Notes: generated by a model not told the origin, from the letters alone. DNA of 19,159 nt from Haloferacaceae archaeon (GCA_003554115.1 PWFE01000062.1:1-19159), one strand, 5' to 3'; shown: positions 1 to 7,623, numbered from the stretch's first letter. A program made the numbers and translations.

Positions 1-277
1 CGGCAACGGTGTCGAGACCGATTGCACTCGCCGTCTGGGCATCGTAGGCCTCCGGGTTGATCGCCCAATACTCGCCCTTGTGTCGGACGAATCCGCGAGA
101 TTCGAGTCGACGGAGCGTCGTGCCGACGCTGCCGCGGGGAACGTCCAGTTCGTCGGCGAGTTCGCTCGGCCGGAACCCGAGTTCAGGATGATCGGCGAGG
201 AACTCCAGGATGCGACGCCCGTTGGTGTCCTCGCTCGGGAGGTCAGTCGGCTGGTAGCTTTCGAAGTCGACGGGCAT
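1..277 (-). CDS. Winged-helix (MarR/ArsR-like) DNA-binding protein, C-terminus cut by window edge
   Basis: The reverse strand reads from ATG at 277 for 92 codons without a stop and runs off the left edge. The protein begins [10 protein letters not shown]. Residues about 20-75 form a winged-helix DNA-binding domain: helix [10 protein letters not shown], then [20 protein letters not shown] as helix-turn-recognition helix, then a wing around [12 protein letters not shown]. This is the classic 'one rule per domain, stop after sensing' layout of small haloarchaeal MarR-type regulators. No effector domain is visible in the part present. It diverges from leuB across a 103-bp gap, so it could act on that shared region, but nothing in the sequence proves this. 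A toxin or other partner gene could follow to the left, outside the window. Start choice: a TATA-like GTATAC lies about 27-30 bp upstream, which fits a leaderless transcript. Confidence 0.8.
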   Translation of the reverse strand, partial: MPVDFESYQPTDLPSEDTNGRRILEFLADHPELGFRPSELADELDVPRGSVGTTLRRLESRGFVRHKGEYWAINPEAYDAQTASAIGLDTVA

Positions 278-302
278 TGTAACTCTATGTAATCAATTGT
301 CA

Positions 303-308
303 GTATAC
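303..308 (-). promoter_or_regulatory. TATA-like box of the winged-helix gene
   Basis: GTATAC sits about 26-31 bp upstream of the ATG at 277 on the minus strand, in an AT-rich stretch (281-318). The spacing fits a leaderless haloarchaeal promoter. The box is symmetrical, so it could also serve the other strand, but it is too far from the leuB start to be that gene's leaderless promoter. Confidence 0.35.
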
Positions 309-380
309 GTAATAACACTACGGGTGGGCTATCTCCCCAGACATCGACATCCTCTTTTCAGTCCTGGACAGACAGTTCGT

Positions 381-1364
381 ATGACTCACCAAATCGCCGT
401 CATCGAAGGCGACGGTATCGGACAGGAAGTGATCCCAGCAGCCATCGACGTTCTTGAGGCACTTGATCTCGATCTCGAATTCAGCTACGGCGAGGCAGGC
501 GACGCCGTCAAAGCCGAGACGGGCGAGGCACTCCCGCAGTCGACCTACGACCTCGCAGCCGAGGCCGACGCCACCCTCTTTGGGGCGGCCGGCGAGACCG
601 CCGCCGACGTCATTCTCCCGCTTCGGGAGGCCGTTGATTCGTATGTTAACATTCGACCTGCCAAAGCCTACCCCGGAATCGAGGCCGTCAGACCCGAAAC
701 CGACCTCGTCTTTTTGCGCGAAAACACCGAAGGAGTCTACTCGGGCCACGAGGACGACCTCTCCGATGACCTCTCGACGCTCACTCGCGTCGTCACCACC
801 TCAGCCTCCGAAAAGCTCGCCGAGTTCGCCTGTGAGTATGTCACCGAAAGCGTCGACCACGACGGCTTTAGCGTCGTCCACAAAGCGAACGTGATGCGGA
901 AAACCGACGGTCGGTTCCGCGATGCCGTGGTCGACATCGCCGAAGAACAGGGCGTTGAAACCGACGAGGTGCTAATGGATGCCTTTGCGACGCGAGTGTG
1001 TCTCGACCCCGAGCAGTTCGATGTGATCGTCTGTCCGAACCTCGCGGGCGACGTGCTCTCGGATCTCGCGGCGGGCCTCGTCGGCGGACTCGGCCTGTTG
1101 CCGTCGGCGAACATCGGCGACGACAACGCGCTGTTTGAGCCAGTCCACGGCACGGCCCCCGACATCGCGGGCGAAGGCGTTGCCAACCCCTCGGCGACGA
1201 TTCTCTCAGCCGCAATGCTACTTGACCATCTCGGCTACAGCGACGAAGCCGACCGCGTCGAGACGGCCGTCGAAACTGTGCTGGCCGAGGGGCCACACAC
1301 CGGCGACCTCGGTGGTGAGGCGTCGACCGAGGAGATGACCACCGCGATTGTCGACCAACTTTAG
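381..1364 (+). CDS. leuB: 3-isopropylmalate dehydrogenase (isocitrate/isopropylmalate dehydrogenase family)
   Basis: A 327-residue cytosolic beta-decarboxylating dehydrogenase. The expected role is oxidation and decarboxylation of 3-isopropylmalate to 2-oxoisocaproate in leucine synthesis, with NAD and Mg or Mn. Visible motifs: GDGIG at 10-14, the substrate loop [13 protein letters not shown] at 81-93, [10 protein letters not shown] at 113-122, Lys168 in HKAN, Asp200 in MDAF, metal ligands in [13 protein letters not shown] near 220-232, and [12 protein letters not shown] at 253-264, the cofactor loop. The length is normal for archaeal LeuB. The frame is open upstream to an ATG at 297, but the family start [12 protein letters not shown] at 381 fits better because the extra 28 residues have no family counterpart. 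leuC and leuD are not adjacent in the window. Isocitrate or homoisocitrate dehydrogenase is the alternative; the short length and the loop at 81-93 favour LeuB. Confidence 0.82.
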   Translation: MTHQIAVIEGDGIGQEVIPAAIDVLEALDLDLEFSYGEAGDAVKAETGEALPQSTYDLAAEADATLFGAAGETAADVILPLREAVDSYVNIRPAKAYPGIEAVRPETDLVFLRENTEGVYSGHEDDLSDDLSTLTRVVTTSASEKLAEFACEYVTESVDHDGFSVVHKANVMRKTDGRFRDAVVDIAEEQGVETDEVLMDAFATRVCLDPEQFDVIVCPNLAGDVLSDLAAGLVGGLGLLPSANIGDDNALFEPVHGTAPDIAGEGVANPSATILSAAMLLDHLGYSDEADRVETAVETVLAEGPHTGDLGGEASTEEMTTAIVDQL

Positions 1365-1425
1365 CGGAGAAAGGTCAATAATAACCATACTGTTTCTTTT
1401 CAACATTGATAATCAGAGCCATGGG

Positions 1426-1430
1426 TATAT
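1426..1430 (+). promoter_or_regulatory. TATA-like box of the FIST/kinase operon
   Basis: TATAT in the context GGTATATGAC is centred 30 bp before the ATG at 1458, the usual spacing for a leaderless haloarchaeal transcript. It is flanked by an inverted repeat, AAGGTCA at 1371-1377 and TGACCTT at 1430-1436. That repeat may be an operator or chance. Confidence 0.45.
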
Positions 1431-1457
1431 GACCTTGAGTTTTAACTATCTGAGTAG

Positions 1458-2564
1458 ATGACGGTCACCTCCACCGTGGTCCCTGGTGAGGACCTCCACG
1501 AGACGCTGGTCTCAACAGCCGCCAGCGAGTCGGTCGAGGGGATTCTCCTGCTTGCAACTCCTGATGAGCCACTGCTCACAGATTCCTTCGAGTCGACTCT
1601 TCAGTCGCTATCGGTTCCGATCTTTGGTGGTATCTTTCCCGAAATTATCGCTGAGGGAGATAACACCGATTCGGGTGTGCTGGTTGTCGGGCTGTCGGCC
1701 GAGCCAGTTGTCACGACAGTAGAGGGCTTGAGCGATCCAGACACCGCATTCCGCGACGCGCTCGATCCGAGACTCCCGGCCAAGGGATACAGAACGGCGT
1801 TCGTGTTCGTCGACGCCTACAGCGAGTGTATCGAACAGTTTATTCAGGCACTGTTTCGGACCTACAGCGTTGAGCTGAGTGTTATTGGTGGCGGTGCGGG
1901 CACACTTGGTGATGAACGCAGCCCCTGTCTGATTACCAACGAGGGCGTTATCGAAGACGCCGCGGTGATTGCGGCACTACATGCGCCGACCTCCGTCGGC
2001 GTTAACCACGGCTACAAGGAGATCGCTGGGCCGTTTAGAGTCACTGACGCGGAAGGATCAACGCTGCATACGCTTGATGGCAAACCGGCTTTCGAGCAGT
2101 ACCGCGACGTGGTTGAGCGCCACGCGGGCCGGACGGTGACGCCCGAGACCTTTTTCAAGGTCGCCAAATCATACCCGTTCGGCATTAGCCGTCTGGACGG
2201 CGAACAACTGGTTCGTGACCCGTTTGCGGTTGAGGACGGCTCAATGTCCTGTTTCGGAGCCGTACCTGAGGGTGAGTTTTTAAGTGTGTTGGCCGGCGAT
2301 GCCGACTCGCTCGTCGACGCCGCACACACTGCGGCCGACCACGCCACAAGCGGGTCTTTTGGGCCCGAAAGTCTGCTGTTTTTCGACTGTATCTCACGCG
2401 TCCTGTATCTCGAAGACGACTTCGACCGCGAGTTGGCAGCAGTCACCGACCATGGACTGCCTGTTGTCGGTGCACTCACTATCGGTGAGATTGCGAACGA
2501 TGGCATCGGACATCTCGATTACTACAACAAAACCGCGGTTATCGGTGCGTTAGGTGACGTATGA
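1458..2564 (+). CDS. FIST N/C domain sensory protein
   Basis: A 368-residue soluble protein with the FIST architecture: an N-terminal FIST half (about 20-215, with SVIGGGAGTLGDERSPCLI in the middle and GVNHGYKEIAGPFRVT at its end) and a FIST_C half (about 215-350, with a catalytic-looking but non-enzymatic LLFFDCISRVLYLEDDF and the closing VVGALTIGEIA). FIST proteins are thought to bind small ligands such as amino acids and to feed histidine kinases or methyl-accepting proteins. No membrane segment or signal peptide is seen, so it is cytosolic. Its TGA overlaps the ATG of the downstream histidine kinase as ATGA at 2561-2564, so the pair is almost certainly co-translated and likely works as sensor plus transmitter. 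The ligand cannot be read from the sequence. Confidence 0.85.
   Translation: MTVTSTVVPGEDLHETLVSTAASESVEGILLLATPDEPLLTDSFESTLQSLSVPIFGGIFPEIIAEGDNTDSGVLVVGLSAEPVVTTVEGLSDPDTAFRDALDPRLPAKGYRTAFVFVDAYSECIEQFIQALFRTYSVELSVIGGGAGTLGDERSPCLITNEGVIEDAAVIAALHAPTSVGVNHGYKEIAGPFRVTDAEGSTLHTLDGKPAFEQYRDVVERHAGRTVTPETFFKVAKSYPFGISRLDGEQLVRDPFAVEDGSMSCFGAVPEGEFLSVLAGDADSLVDAAHTAADHATSGSFGPESLLFFDCISRVLYLEDDFDRELAAVTDHGLPVVGALTIGEIANDGIGHLDYYNKTAVIGALGDV
2552..2557 (+). promoter_or_regulatory. Shine-Dalgarno-like site for the histidine kinase
   Basis: AGGTGA lies inside the 3' end of the FIST gene, three bases before the kinase ATG at 2561. It matches the archaeal anti-Shine-Dalgarno complement (core GGTGA). 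With the ATGA stop/start overlap it supports the kinase start and re-initiation. Confidence 0.55.
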
Positions 2565-4411
2565 CCGACAGACAACAGCGGATTCAGACCCTGTATGAAA
2601 TTTCGCTATCGATTGGCTCGAAAGGGACACTGGTCGACACTGCCGATGATGCGCTGTTGGGCTATCTACAGAAACTAAACTGCTCTGTCGGGGCAATCTA
2701 CCGGCATCGGTCGAGCGCCGAACGAGCCGACTACGAAACCATTGCAACGATTCCGGCGGTTCCAGAGAGCAACAACACGCTGCAGGCAGCCTTCGGTGCG
2801 CTGCCGGATGCCAACAGGCCAATCGGTGAGCAGCTACCGATTTCGGGACAGACCGAAGAGGGAGCCCACTTCTGTCTGTTCGAACTTCCCGACTTTGGCG
2901 TGCTCGCAATCGGGAAACACGGCGGCCGAGTCGACGAGATTACGCGGTCAGCACTTCGTCCGCTCAACGAGAAGCTCGCCGAAGCCTGCCGGAGTAAACT
3001 GATCGAGACACAACAGCGCGTCGAGCGCAACCGGTTTGAGGCCGTGTTCGATGCGATTCCCGAACCGATTGTCAGCACTGTCGTCGACGATGACGGAATC
3101 GAGCGGGTAAAACACATCAATACGCCGTTTGAAAAGACGTTCGGCTACAGTGCGGAAGCCGCACGCGGTCGACCGATCGGTGCGCTCATTACCCCTGTTG
3201 TGACTGGTAGCAGCCACACACAGATCACCGCCGACAGAAGCGACGAATCCGAAACGTTCGCAACAGCCGACGGGACAGCCGAGTTTCTCAGTCGACAGGT
3301 TGCAGTCAACGGCTGTGAGTCCAAAGAGTACATCCACCTCTACGTCGACATTTCGGAACAAAAACAGCACCAACACGAACTCGAACGCTACGAACGGCTT
3401 GTCGAGAACCTCCCAATCGGTGTGTATCGAACCACGCCCGGGCCGGACGGCGAGTTCCGACTGGTCAACAAAGGGCTGGTCGACATTTTGGAAGCCGAAA
3501 CGGCAAGCGATTTCGAGACGATGGCTGTTTCTGACTCATATATTGGGGCGACCAAACGCAGCCAGTTCAGTGAGTTGTTGCTTGAACAGGGCTCGGTCGA
3601 CGGGATTGAACTGGAGTTACAGACACTCAAGGGTAATCCGATCTGGGCGGCAGTTACCGGCCGAGCAGTCCAAGAAAACGGCGAGACCGTCTTTGAGTTG
3701 GCGCTGCAGGATGTCACCGAACGAAAAGAGCGCCAACAACAGCTTACAGTGCTCAACCGTGTGTTGCGGCACAACCTCAGGAATGCGATGAACGTCATCA
3801 AAGGCAACACCCGACTGCTCGGTGAAGCAGTCGACGCATCGTTCGAACCACATATCGCCGCCATTGAACAGCGCGTCGACAGTCTCGAGCAGTTAAGCAA
3901 TAAGGCAGGCACGATGCGTTCGCTGTTCGACCAAGGCCGCGAGGTGACCACGAGTGTCGAAATGAGCGGCCTACTAGCAGAGCTGAAAGCCGAGTTTGAG
4001 TCGTCGTATCCCGAAGCAACGATTTCGATAGAGACGGCCGATCCGGTCTCGGTTCAAGCGGATGTCCGACTAAAAATGGCACTGGACGAACTGCTTGATA
4101 ACGCCGTTGTCCACAACGACAACCCCCAGCCGGCAGTGACAGTGAGTGTCTCTGGCTCAACGGTGAAACCGCCAAGTCGCTGGGTCGACATCATGGTTTC
4201 CGACAACGGGACCGGAATCCCCACCGAAGAGTGGCAGACACTCGAAAACGGCGAGGAAACACCCTTGCAGCACGGTACTGGCCTCGGTCTCTGGTTGGTG
4301 TACTGGACGGTCTCGCTGCTCGGAGGGACAATCGAGCGATCAATCGTCGACTCGGGCTCACAGGTCGTCTTGACGCTTCCGCGCGCACCAACTGCTCATT
4401 CGGCAGACTAA
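2561..4411 (+). CDS. PAS-domain sensor histidine kinase, cytosolic
   Basis: A 616-residue kinase without membrane segments. In order: an N-terminal GAF-like region (about 1-150), a first PAS domain (about 155-270, opening FEAVFDAIPEPIV), a second PAS domain (about 280-390, opening RLVENLPIGVYRT and closing QDVTERKERQQQ), a dimerisation/phosphoacceptor helix with VLRHNLRNAMNVI where His404 is the likely phosphorylated residue, and a HATPase domain. The ATPase shows the N box (DELLDNAVVHND, Asn514), G1 (SDNGTGIP, Asp548) and G2 (GTGLGL, 572-577). The H-box wording is the usual haloarchaeal type. The gene overlaps the FIST gene by 4 bp, so FIST is its probable ligand-sensing partner. No response regulator is encoded nearby, so the output is unknown. 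The stop codon lies in a 16-bp tandem repeat. Confidence 0.9.
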   Translation: MTDRQQRIQTLYEISLSIGSKGTLVDTADDALLGYLQKLNCSVGAIYRHRSSAERADYETIATIPAVPESNNTLQAAFGALPDANRPIGEQLPISGQTEEGAHFCLFELPDFGVLAIGKHGGRVDEITRSALRPLNEKLAEACRSKLIETQQRVERNRFEAVFDAIPEPIVSTVVDDDGIERVKHINTPFEKTFGYSAEAARGRPIGALITPVVTGSSHTQITADRSDESETFATADGTAEFLSRQVAVNGCESKEYIHLYVDISEQKQHQHELERYERLVENLPIGVYRTTPGPDGEFRLVNKGLVDILEAETASDFETMAVSDSYIGATKRSQFSELLLEQGSVDGIELELQTLKGNPIWAAVTGRAVQENGETVFELALQDVTERKERQQQLTVLNRVLRHNLRNAMNVIKGNTRLLGEAVDASFEPHIAAIEQRVDSLEQLSNKAGTMRSLFDQGREVTTSVEMSGLLAELKAEFESSYPEATISIETADPVSVQADVRLKMALDELLDNAVVHNDNPQPAVTVSVSGSTVKPPSRWVDIMVSDNGTGIPTEEWQTLENGEETPLQHGTGLGLWLVYWTVSLLGGTIERSIVDSGSQVVLTLPRAPTAHSAD

Positions 4412-4444
4412 CCATTCGGTAGACTAACCATTCGGCAGACTGAC
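4397..4444. repeat. Three tandem copies of a 16-bp unit across the kinase stop codon
   Basis: Unit CATTCGGCAGACTAAC occurs at 4397-4412, again at 4413-4428 with one change (C to T) and at 4429-4444 with one change (A to G). The first copy encodes the last four residues (HSAD) and the TAA stop of the kinase. The unit is not a multiple of three, but each of the first two copies carries TAA, so loss or gain of copies after the first would leave the protein unchanged. Confidence 0.93.
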
Positions 4445-4453
4445 CGTCTGCTG
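4433..4453 (+). terminator. Hairpin after the FIST/kinase operon
   Basis: CGGCAGAC (4433-4440) can pair with GTCTGCTG (4446-4453) around a 5-base loop TGACC, with one G-T pair. It uses the third 16-bp repeat as its left arm. There is no T-run after it, so termination is a guess from position only. Confidence 0.35.
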
Positions 4454-4463
4454 AGAAGGTGAG

Positions 4464-4474
4464 ATAACATAAAC
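4464..4474 (+). promoter_or_regulatory. TATA-like box of the small ribbon-helix-helix gene
   Basis: ATAACATAAAC ends 24 bp before the ATG at 4498, in an otherwise GC-rich region. The spacing suits a leaderless transcript and separates this gene from the kinase operon. Confidence 0.45.
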
Positions 4475-4497
4475 CGCTGGCTGCCGTCGAATCCAGT

Positions 4498-4644
4498 ATG
4501 GTCCAGATTGAACTCAGCGAAGAGACCGTCGACCGGCTGGATATGCTCCGAGAAACCGACGAAAGCTACGACGAAATCGTCACCGAGCTGCTCAACATCT
4601 ACGAAGTCGAAGAACTCACCCTGTTTCGAAGCGGCGACGGCTAG
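4498..4644 (+). CDS. Small ribbon-helix-helix-like protein (DUF7557/VapB-antitoxin-like)
   Basis: A 48-residue acidic protein: a beta strand VQIELSEETVDRLDML, then helices RETDESYDEIVTELLNIYE, then a short tail ending RSGDG. The pattern 'strand with alternating hydrophobic residues, E-T-V-x-R-L-D-x-L, D-E-S-Y-D-E-I-V' matches a common haloarchaeal family of mini CopG/VapB-like proteins. Such proteins act as antitoxins or orphan DNA-binding proteins. No PIN or other toxin gene is next to it, so it looks like an orphan. Its TAG stop lies in CTAG (4641-4644), shared with the stop of the opposite-strand DUF5799-like gene. The family name is from memory of similar sequences; the fold is inferred. 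Confidence 0.75.
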   Translation: MVQIELSEETVDRLDMLRETDESYDEIVTELLNIYEVEELTLFRSGDG

Positions 4645-5102
4645 CCGTCGTCTTCGAGATACGCCGTTCTGGCCTGCTCGAAACTGTCGGTTTCGACAAG
4701 ATGTGACTGGAGTGCCTCGGCGTACTCGCCGGTAAGGCGTTCGGCAGCCGCGAGTTTTTCGGCGTCGACACTCCCATCATCACCCCCGCCGAAGCCGAGT
4801 GCGGATTTCAGCGAGCCCAGCAGCCCGCCCGTCGAGCCTCCAGTCGGCTCGGCCGGTCGACCCCCCATCCCAGCCGTCTGCGTGCGGATCGATTCCAACT
4901 CCGGGATGATCGTCTCGACGTTGTCCGTGTTGGCGACGATCCGGGCGGTCTCTGGATTCTCGGCGTCGTCGATTTCGAACTCGGTTGCGGTCATAATCAG
5001 TCCCCACTCGGCGTTACTGAACTGCGAGGCTTGGACCTGCTCGTTGAACTCCTGGTCGACTGCCATCCGCTGGCCGATAATTGCGTCCGTCCAGTTGCTC
5101 AT
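4641..5102 (-). CDS. DUF5799-like haloarchaeal protein of unknown function
   Basis: A 153-residue acidic soluble protein. Residues 1-75 form a compact domain opening MSNWTDAIIGQRMAVDQEF and containing SQFSNAEWGLIMTATEFEI. It is followed by a Gly-rich linker (about 77-108, with GLLGSLKSALGFGGG) and a C-terminal helix (AAAERLTGEYAEALQSHL). This arrangement matches haloarchaeal DUF5799 proteins as I recall them. No catalytic motif is visible and I cannot give a function. The frame is open to an ATG at 5159, but the family start is at 5102; the extra 19 residues have no family character. The gene converges on the small ribbon-helix-helix gene with a 4-bp stop overlap and diverges from halocyanin. 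Confidence 0.78.
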   Translation of the reverse strand: MSNWTDAIIGQRMAVDQEFNEQVQASQFSNAEWGLIMTATEFEIDDAENPETARIVANTDNVETIIPELESIRTQTAGMGGRPAEPTGGSTGGLLGSLKSALGFGGGDDGSVDAEKLAAAERLTGEYAEALQSHLVETDSFEQARTAYLEDDG

Positions 5103-5162
5103 GGGGTATGTATGGGCGGCCGGTGTATCAGCGTATCGAGTGGGCCGAAACAGCATCACTCA

Positions 5163-5189
5163 TAGGTAGTCACTACCTACTCAGTGTAT
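5163..5189. promoter_or_regulatory. Palindrome and motif abutting the halocyanin start
   Basis: TAGGTAGT (5163-5170), C (5171), ACTACCTA (5172-5179) is a perfect 8+1+8 palindrome. It is followed at once by TACTCAGTGTAT (5178-5189), which runs into the halocyanin ATG at 5188. The same 12-mer recurs at 7706-7717 upstream of menA. No good TATA box is visible for halocyanin. A repressor site over the transcription start is plausible but unproven. Confidence 0.4.
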
Positions 5190-5634
5190 GGACGAGAGAC
5201 TCCGTCGACGAACCGTGCTTGGAGCCACAGCCAGCGGCCTTGCGGTGTCGCTTGCGGGCTGTCTCGGCGGTGATGACGAGGAGATCGAAGCCGAGACGTA
5301 CGGCGATTGGTTCCAAAACGCCCGAAACTTTGAGGGAACAATCGATGAAACTGACAGCGATGAGGTGACCGTGGCTGTTGGTTCCGGTCAGGGGCTGTCG
5401 TACGATCCGGCCGCCGTCCGAATCACCACCGGCACGACGATTGTCTGGGAGTGGACGGGTGTCGGCGGCAGCCACGACGTTGTCGAAGAGGACGGCGAGT
5501 TCGAAAGCGACACCTACGTCGACGAGGGCGAAACGTTCAGCCATACGTTCGACGAATCGGGCGTCTATCGGTACGTCTGTACGCCCCACCAGACACAGGG
5601 TATGGTTGGCGCTGTCGAAGTTGTCGACGAGTAG
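5188..5634 (+). CDS. Halocyanin (blue copper electron carrier, Tat lipoprotein)
   Basis: A 148-residue precursor. Residues 5-25 are a Tat signal with lipobox: arginines RRRTVLG, a hydrophobic core, then LAGC with Cys25 as the lipid-modified residue. After an acidic linker, residues about 60-146 form a plastocyanin-like domain. The copper ligands are visible: His96 (GGSHDV), Cys131 and His134 (YVCTPH) and Met139 (TQGM). It sits on the outer face of the membrane and passes electrons between membrane complexes and a terminal oxidase. It converges on menC (menaquinone synthesis) with a 7-bp gap, which puts two electron-transport functions side by side. Regulation may involve the palindrome abutting the start. 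Confidence 0.92.
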   Translation: MDERLRRRTVLGATASGLAVSLAGCLGGDDEEIEAETYGDWFQNARNFEGTIDETDSDEVTVAVGSGQGLSYDPAAVRITTGTTIVWEWTGVGGSHDVVEEDGEFESDTYVDEGETFSHTFDESGVYRYVCTPHQTQGMVGAVEVVDE

Positions 5635-5641
5635 TCACCGC

Positions 5642-6688
5642 CTACTCGGTGGGCCACAGCCCATCGAACCGCTGTTCACAACGTTTACTGCCGGTCGGGA
5701 GCCACGCATGGCCGTCACTGATTTCGATTGGATCGGCTGCCAGATCCTCGGAGAGTAACGAGCCGGTTGCGAGCCCACACGCGGACACCTCTGGGAGAGC
5801 GGCTGCAACGTGAACTGCTGCCGTGCGGGCGACGACCGCATCGACAGTCGTTGTAACAGTCGGCGTCAGGCCAGCCGATTGGGCCTGCATGGCGGTCTCA
5901 ATCGTCCGTGTGGGACCACCGAGAGCCATCGGTTTGAGGACGGCGACGTCGGCTGCTTCCGCATCAAGTATCGTCGCAAGCGAGTTGATCGATAACGACT
6001 CATCGACCGCAATGTCGACCCCATGTCCACGGAGTGCGGCCAGTCCCTCAAGATCGTCGGCCGCAAGCGGCTGTTCGAGATACTCGATGTCGACCGCGAG
6101 TTCCGAAAGCAGACGATCCGCCTCGGTCCGACTCCATGCGCCGTTGGCATCAAGCCGAATCCGTGCGCGCTCGCCAACCGCACGGTCGACTGCTCGAATG
6201 CGGTCGAGATCCGCACTCACTGACCGAGCACCGACTTTGAGTTTGAGCCACTCAAAGCCCTCCTCAACCGCGGCGGTTGCGGCCGCGACGGTGGTCTCGA
6301 CATCGCCGTCACCAATGGTGGCGTTCACCGGGACGGACTCGGCCGGTGTTCGCGATCCGACAAACTGTTCGTGAAGCCACTCCGCCAGCGAGCGGTTCGC
6401 TAAACGGGCACGTCCGTCACAAACCGCGAGGTCGACCGAATGCGCGGCGGCAGGTGTCTCTGTGGGGTCTGGCCGGTTCGGCGGCATCTCATCGGCCTGA
6501 ACAACTGACTGAAGGGTTTGTCGACACGTCTCGTAGGATTCGGTCCAGCCAGCCAGCGGTGTGGCTTCACCGAGTCCCTGGTGGCCCTCAACAGTGAGAC
6601 CGATCAACAGCCCTCGGCGGTCAGTGATCTTGCCAGCCGCAGTCCCGAGTGGCGTGGCCAACGAAAGGGAAAACGGTTCAACCCACAT
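5642..6688 (-). CDS. menC: o-Succinylbenzoate synthase
   Basis: A 348-residue enolase-superfamily enzyme that dehydrates SHCHC to o-succinylbenzoate in menaquinone synthesis. Visible residues: the catalytic lysine motif LKLKVG with Lys149 and Lys151, metal ligands Asp180 (RLDANGAW), Glu205 (EQPL) and Asp229 (AVDES), and the second catalytic lysine Lys252 (LKPMALGG). The N-terminal capping domain reads PFSLSLATPLGTAAG. Its ATG overlaps the stop of menA by one base (TGATG), so the two are translationally coupled with menA first. menE often follows menC in haloarchaea but here halocyanin follows on the other strand, so CoA ligation must be encoded elsewhere. N-succinylamino acid racemase is the related alternative; the menA neighbour favours MenC. 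Confidence 0.9.
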   Translation of the reverse strand: MWVEPFSLSLATPLGTAAGKITDRRGLLIGLTVEGHQGLGEATPLAGWTESYETCRQTLQSVVQADEMPPNRPDPTETPAAAHSVDLAVCDGRARLANRSLAEWLHEQFVGSRTPAESVPVNATIGDGDVETTVAAATAAVEEGFEWLKLKVGARSVSADLDRIRAVDRAVGERARIRLDANGAWSRTEADRLLSELAVDIEYLEQPLAADDLEGLAALRGHGVDIAVDESLSINSLATILDAEAADVAVLKPMALGGPTRTIETAMQAQSAGLTPTVTTTVDAVVARTAAVHVAAALPEVSACGLATGSLLSEDLAADPIEISDGHAWLPTGSKRCEQRFDGLWPTE

Positions 6689-7623
6689 CAGAGTGCCAAC
6701 CCGATCCCGAACAGCAGCGAGTAGGCTGCCAGTAGTTTACCAGTCGTCTCCAGAGCAGGGTTCAACGCGGCTCCCGACGTTTTCGTCCAGACGGTGCGTG
6801 TAACCATCGCCGCAATCGGGAGCGTGAGCAGTGGCAGTAGCACAGTCAGTGACCAGCCGTCGACTGCCCAGAGCCAGACGGGAACCAGATACGCCAGCCC
6901 GAACAGCCCGGTGTACTCCAGTCGACTCACCCGGTAGCCGAACCGGACGGCGAGCGTCCGTTTGCCGGTCGTTACGTCCTCCTTGCGGTCTCGGATATTG
7001 TTTACCACCAGTATGTTCGTCGAGATTGCGGCCACCGGAAGGCTGGCCAGAAACGCCGTTGCTGTGACTGTTCCCGGTGGGATTGTCGTCGACAGCGGTG
7101 CGGCCAAGACCGCTGCGGCCTGGACGTAGTAGGTACCCATTACCGCGATCACGCCAAAAAAGACGAAGACGAACAGGTCACCTAGGCCGTGATAGCCGAG
7201 TGGGTAGGGCCCGCCCGTGTAGGCAATGCCTGAAATCACCGATAAGAGGCCAATAACTAAGATAGGGGCTCCTCCGACGTAGACCAGATAGCTGCCAACG
7301 ACGATGGCTGTGGCGAACGTGAGATACATTGCACGCTTGACACGCTCGGGGGCAATAATGCCAGACTGGGTAACACGGGTGAACCCCTCACGGGCCTCAG
7401 TGTCTGCGCCCTGAATCGCATCGTAGTAGTCGTTGGCGAAGTTGGTACCGATCTGGATCAGTGCCGCACCAACAAAGGCCGCAAGTAGCGGTCCTAGTGA
7501 AAAAACGCCGTCGGCCCACGCTAGGCCACCACCGACGACAATCGGCGCAGCTGCCGCCGGCAACGTCTGTGGACGAGCCGCCGCAAGCCACGCGCGGGTT
7601 CCTGACAGTTCCGTTCCGCTCAT
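6688..7623 (-). CDS. menA: 1,4-Dihydroxy-2-naphthoate polyprenyltransferase
   Basis: A 311-residue UbiA-superfamily membrane enzyme that attaches a polyprenyl chain to dihydroxynaphthoate in menaquinone synthesis. The first Asp-rich motif is NFANDYYDAIQGAD (61-74) and the second is NNIRDRKEDVTTGKRT (208-223). Both bind the Mg-polyprenyl diphosphate. There are about eight hydrophobic segments, starting near AAAAPIVVGGGLAW and ending with GKLLAAYSLLFGIGLAL. The length is normal. It is the first gene of the menA-menC operon. The AT-rich upstream region (7690-7745) holds TATA-like sequence for the minus strand 75-105 bp before the start, so a 5' leader of some tens of bases is likely. Confidence 0.93.
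   Translation of the reverse strand: MSGTELSGTRAWLAAARPQTLPAAAAPIVVGGGLAWADGVFSLGPLLAAFVGAALIQIGTNFANDYYDAIQGADTEAREGFTRVTQSGIIAPERVKRAMYLTFATAIVVGSYLVYVGGAPILVIGLLSVISGIAYTGGPYPLGYHGLGDLFVFVFFGVIAVMGTYYVQAAAVLAAPLSTTIPPGTVTATAFLASLPVAAISTNILVVNNIRDRKEDVTTGKRTLAVRFGYRVSRLEYTGLFGLAYLVPVWLWAVDGWSLTVLLPLLTLPIAAMVTRTVWTKTSGAALNPALETTGKLLAAYSLLFGIGLAL

Noticed and set aside
297..380. 28-residue extension of LeuB
   Set aside because: The extension is not acidic and has no family counterpart; the LeuB family begins at [12 protein letters not shown].
1371..1436. Inverted repeat AAGGTCA/TGACCTT before the FIST gene
   Set aside because: Only 7 bp per arm at a 52-base distance; expected by chance and noted only with the promoter.
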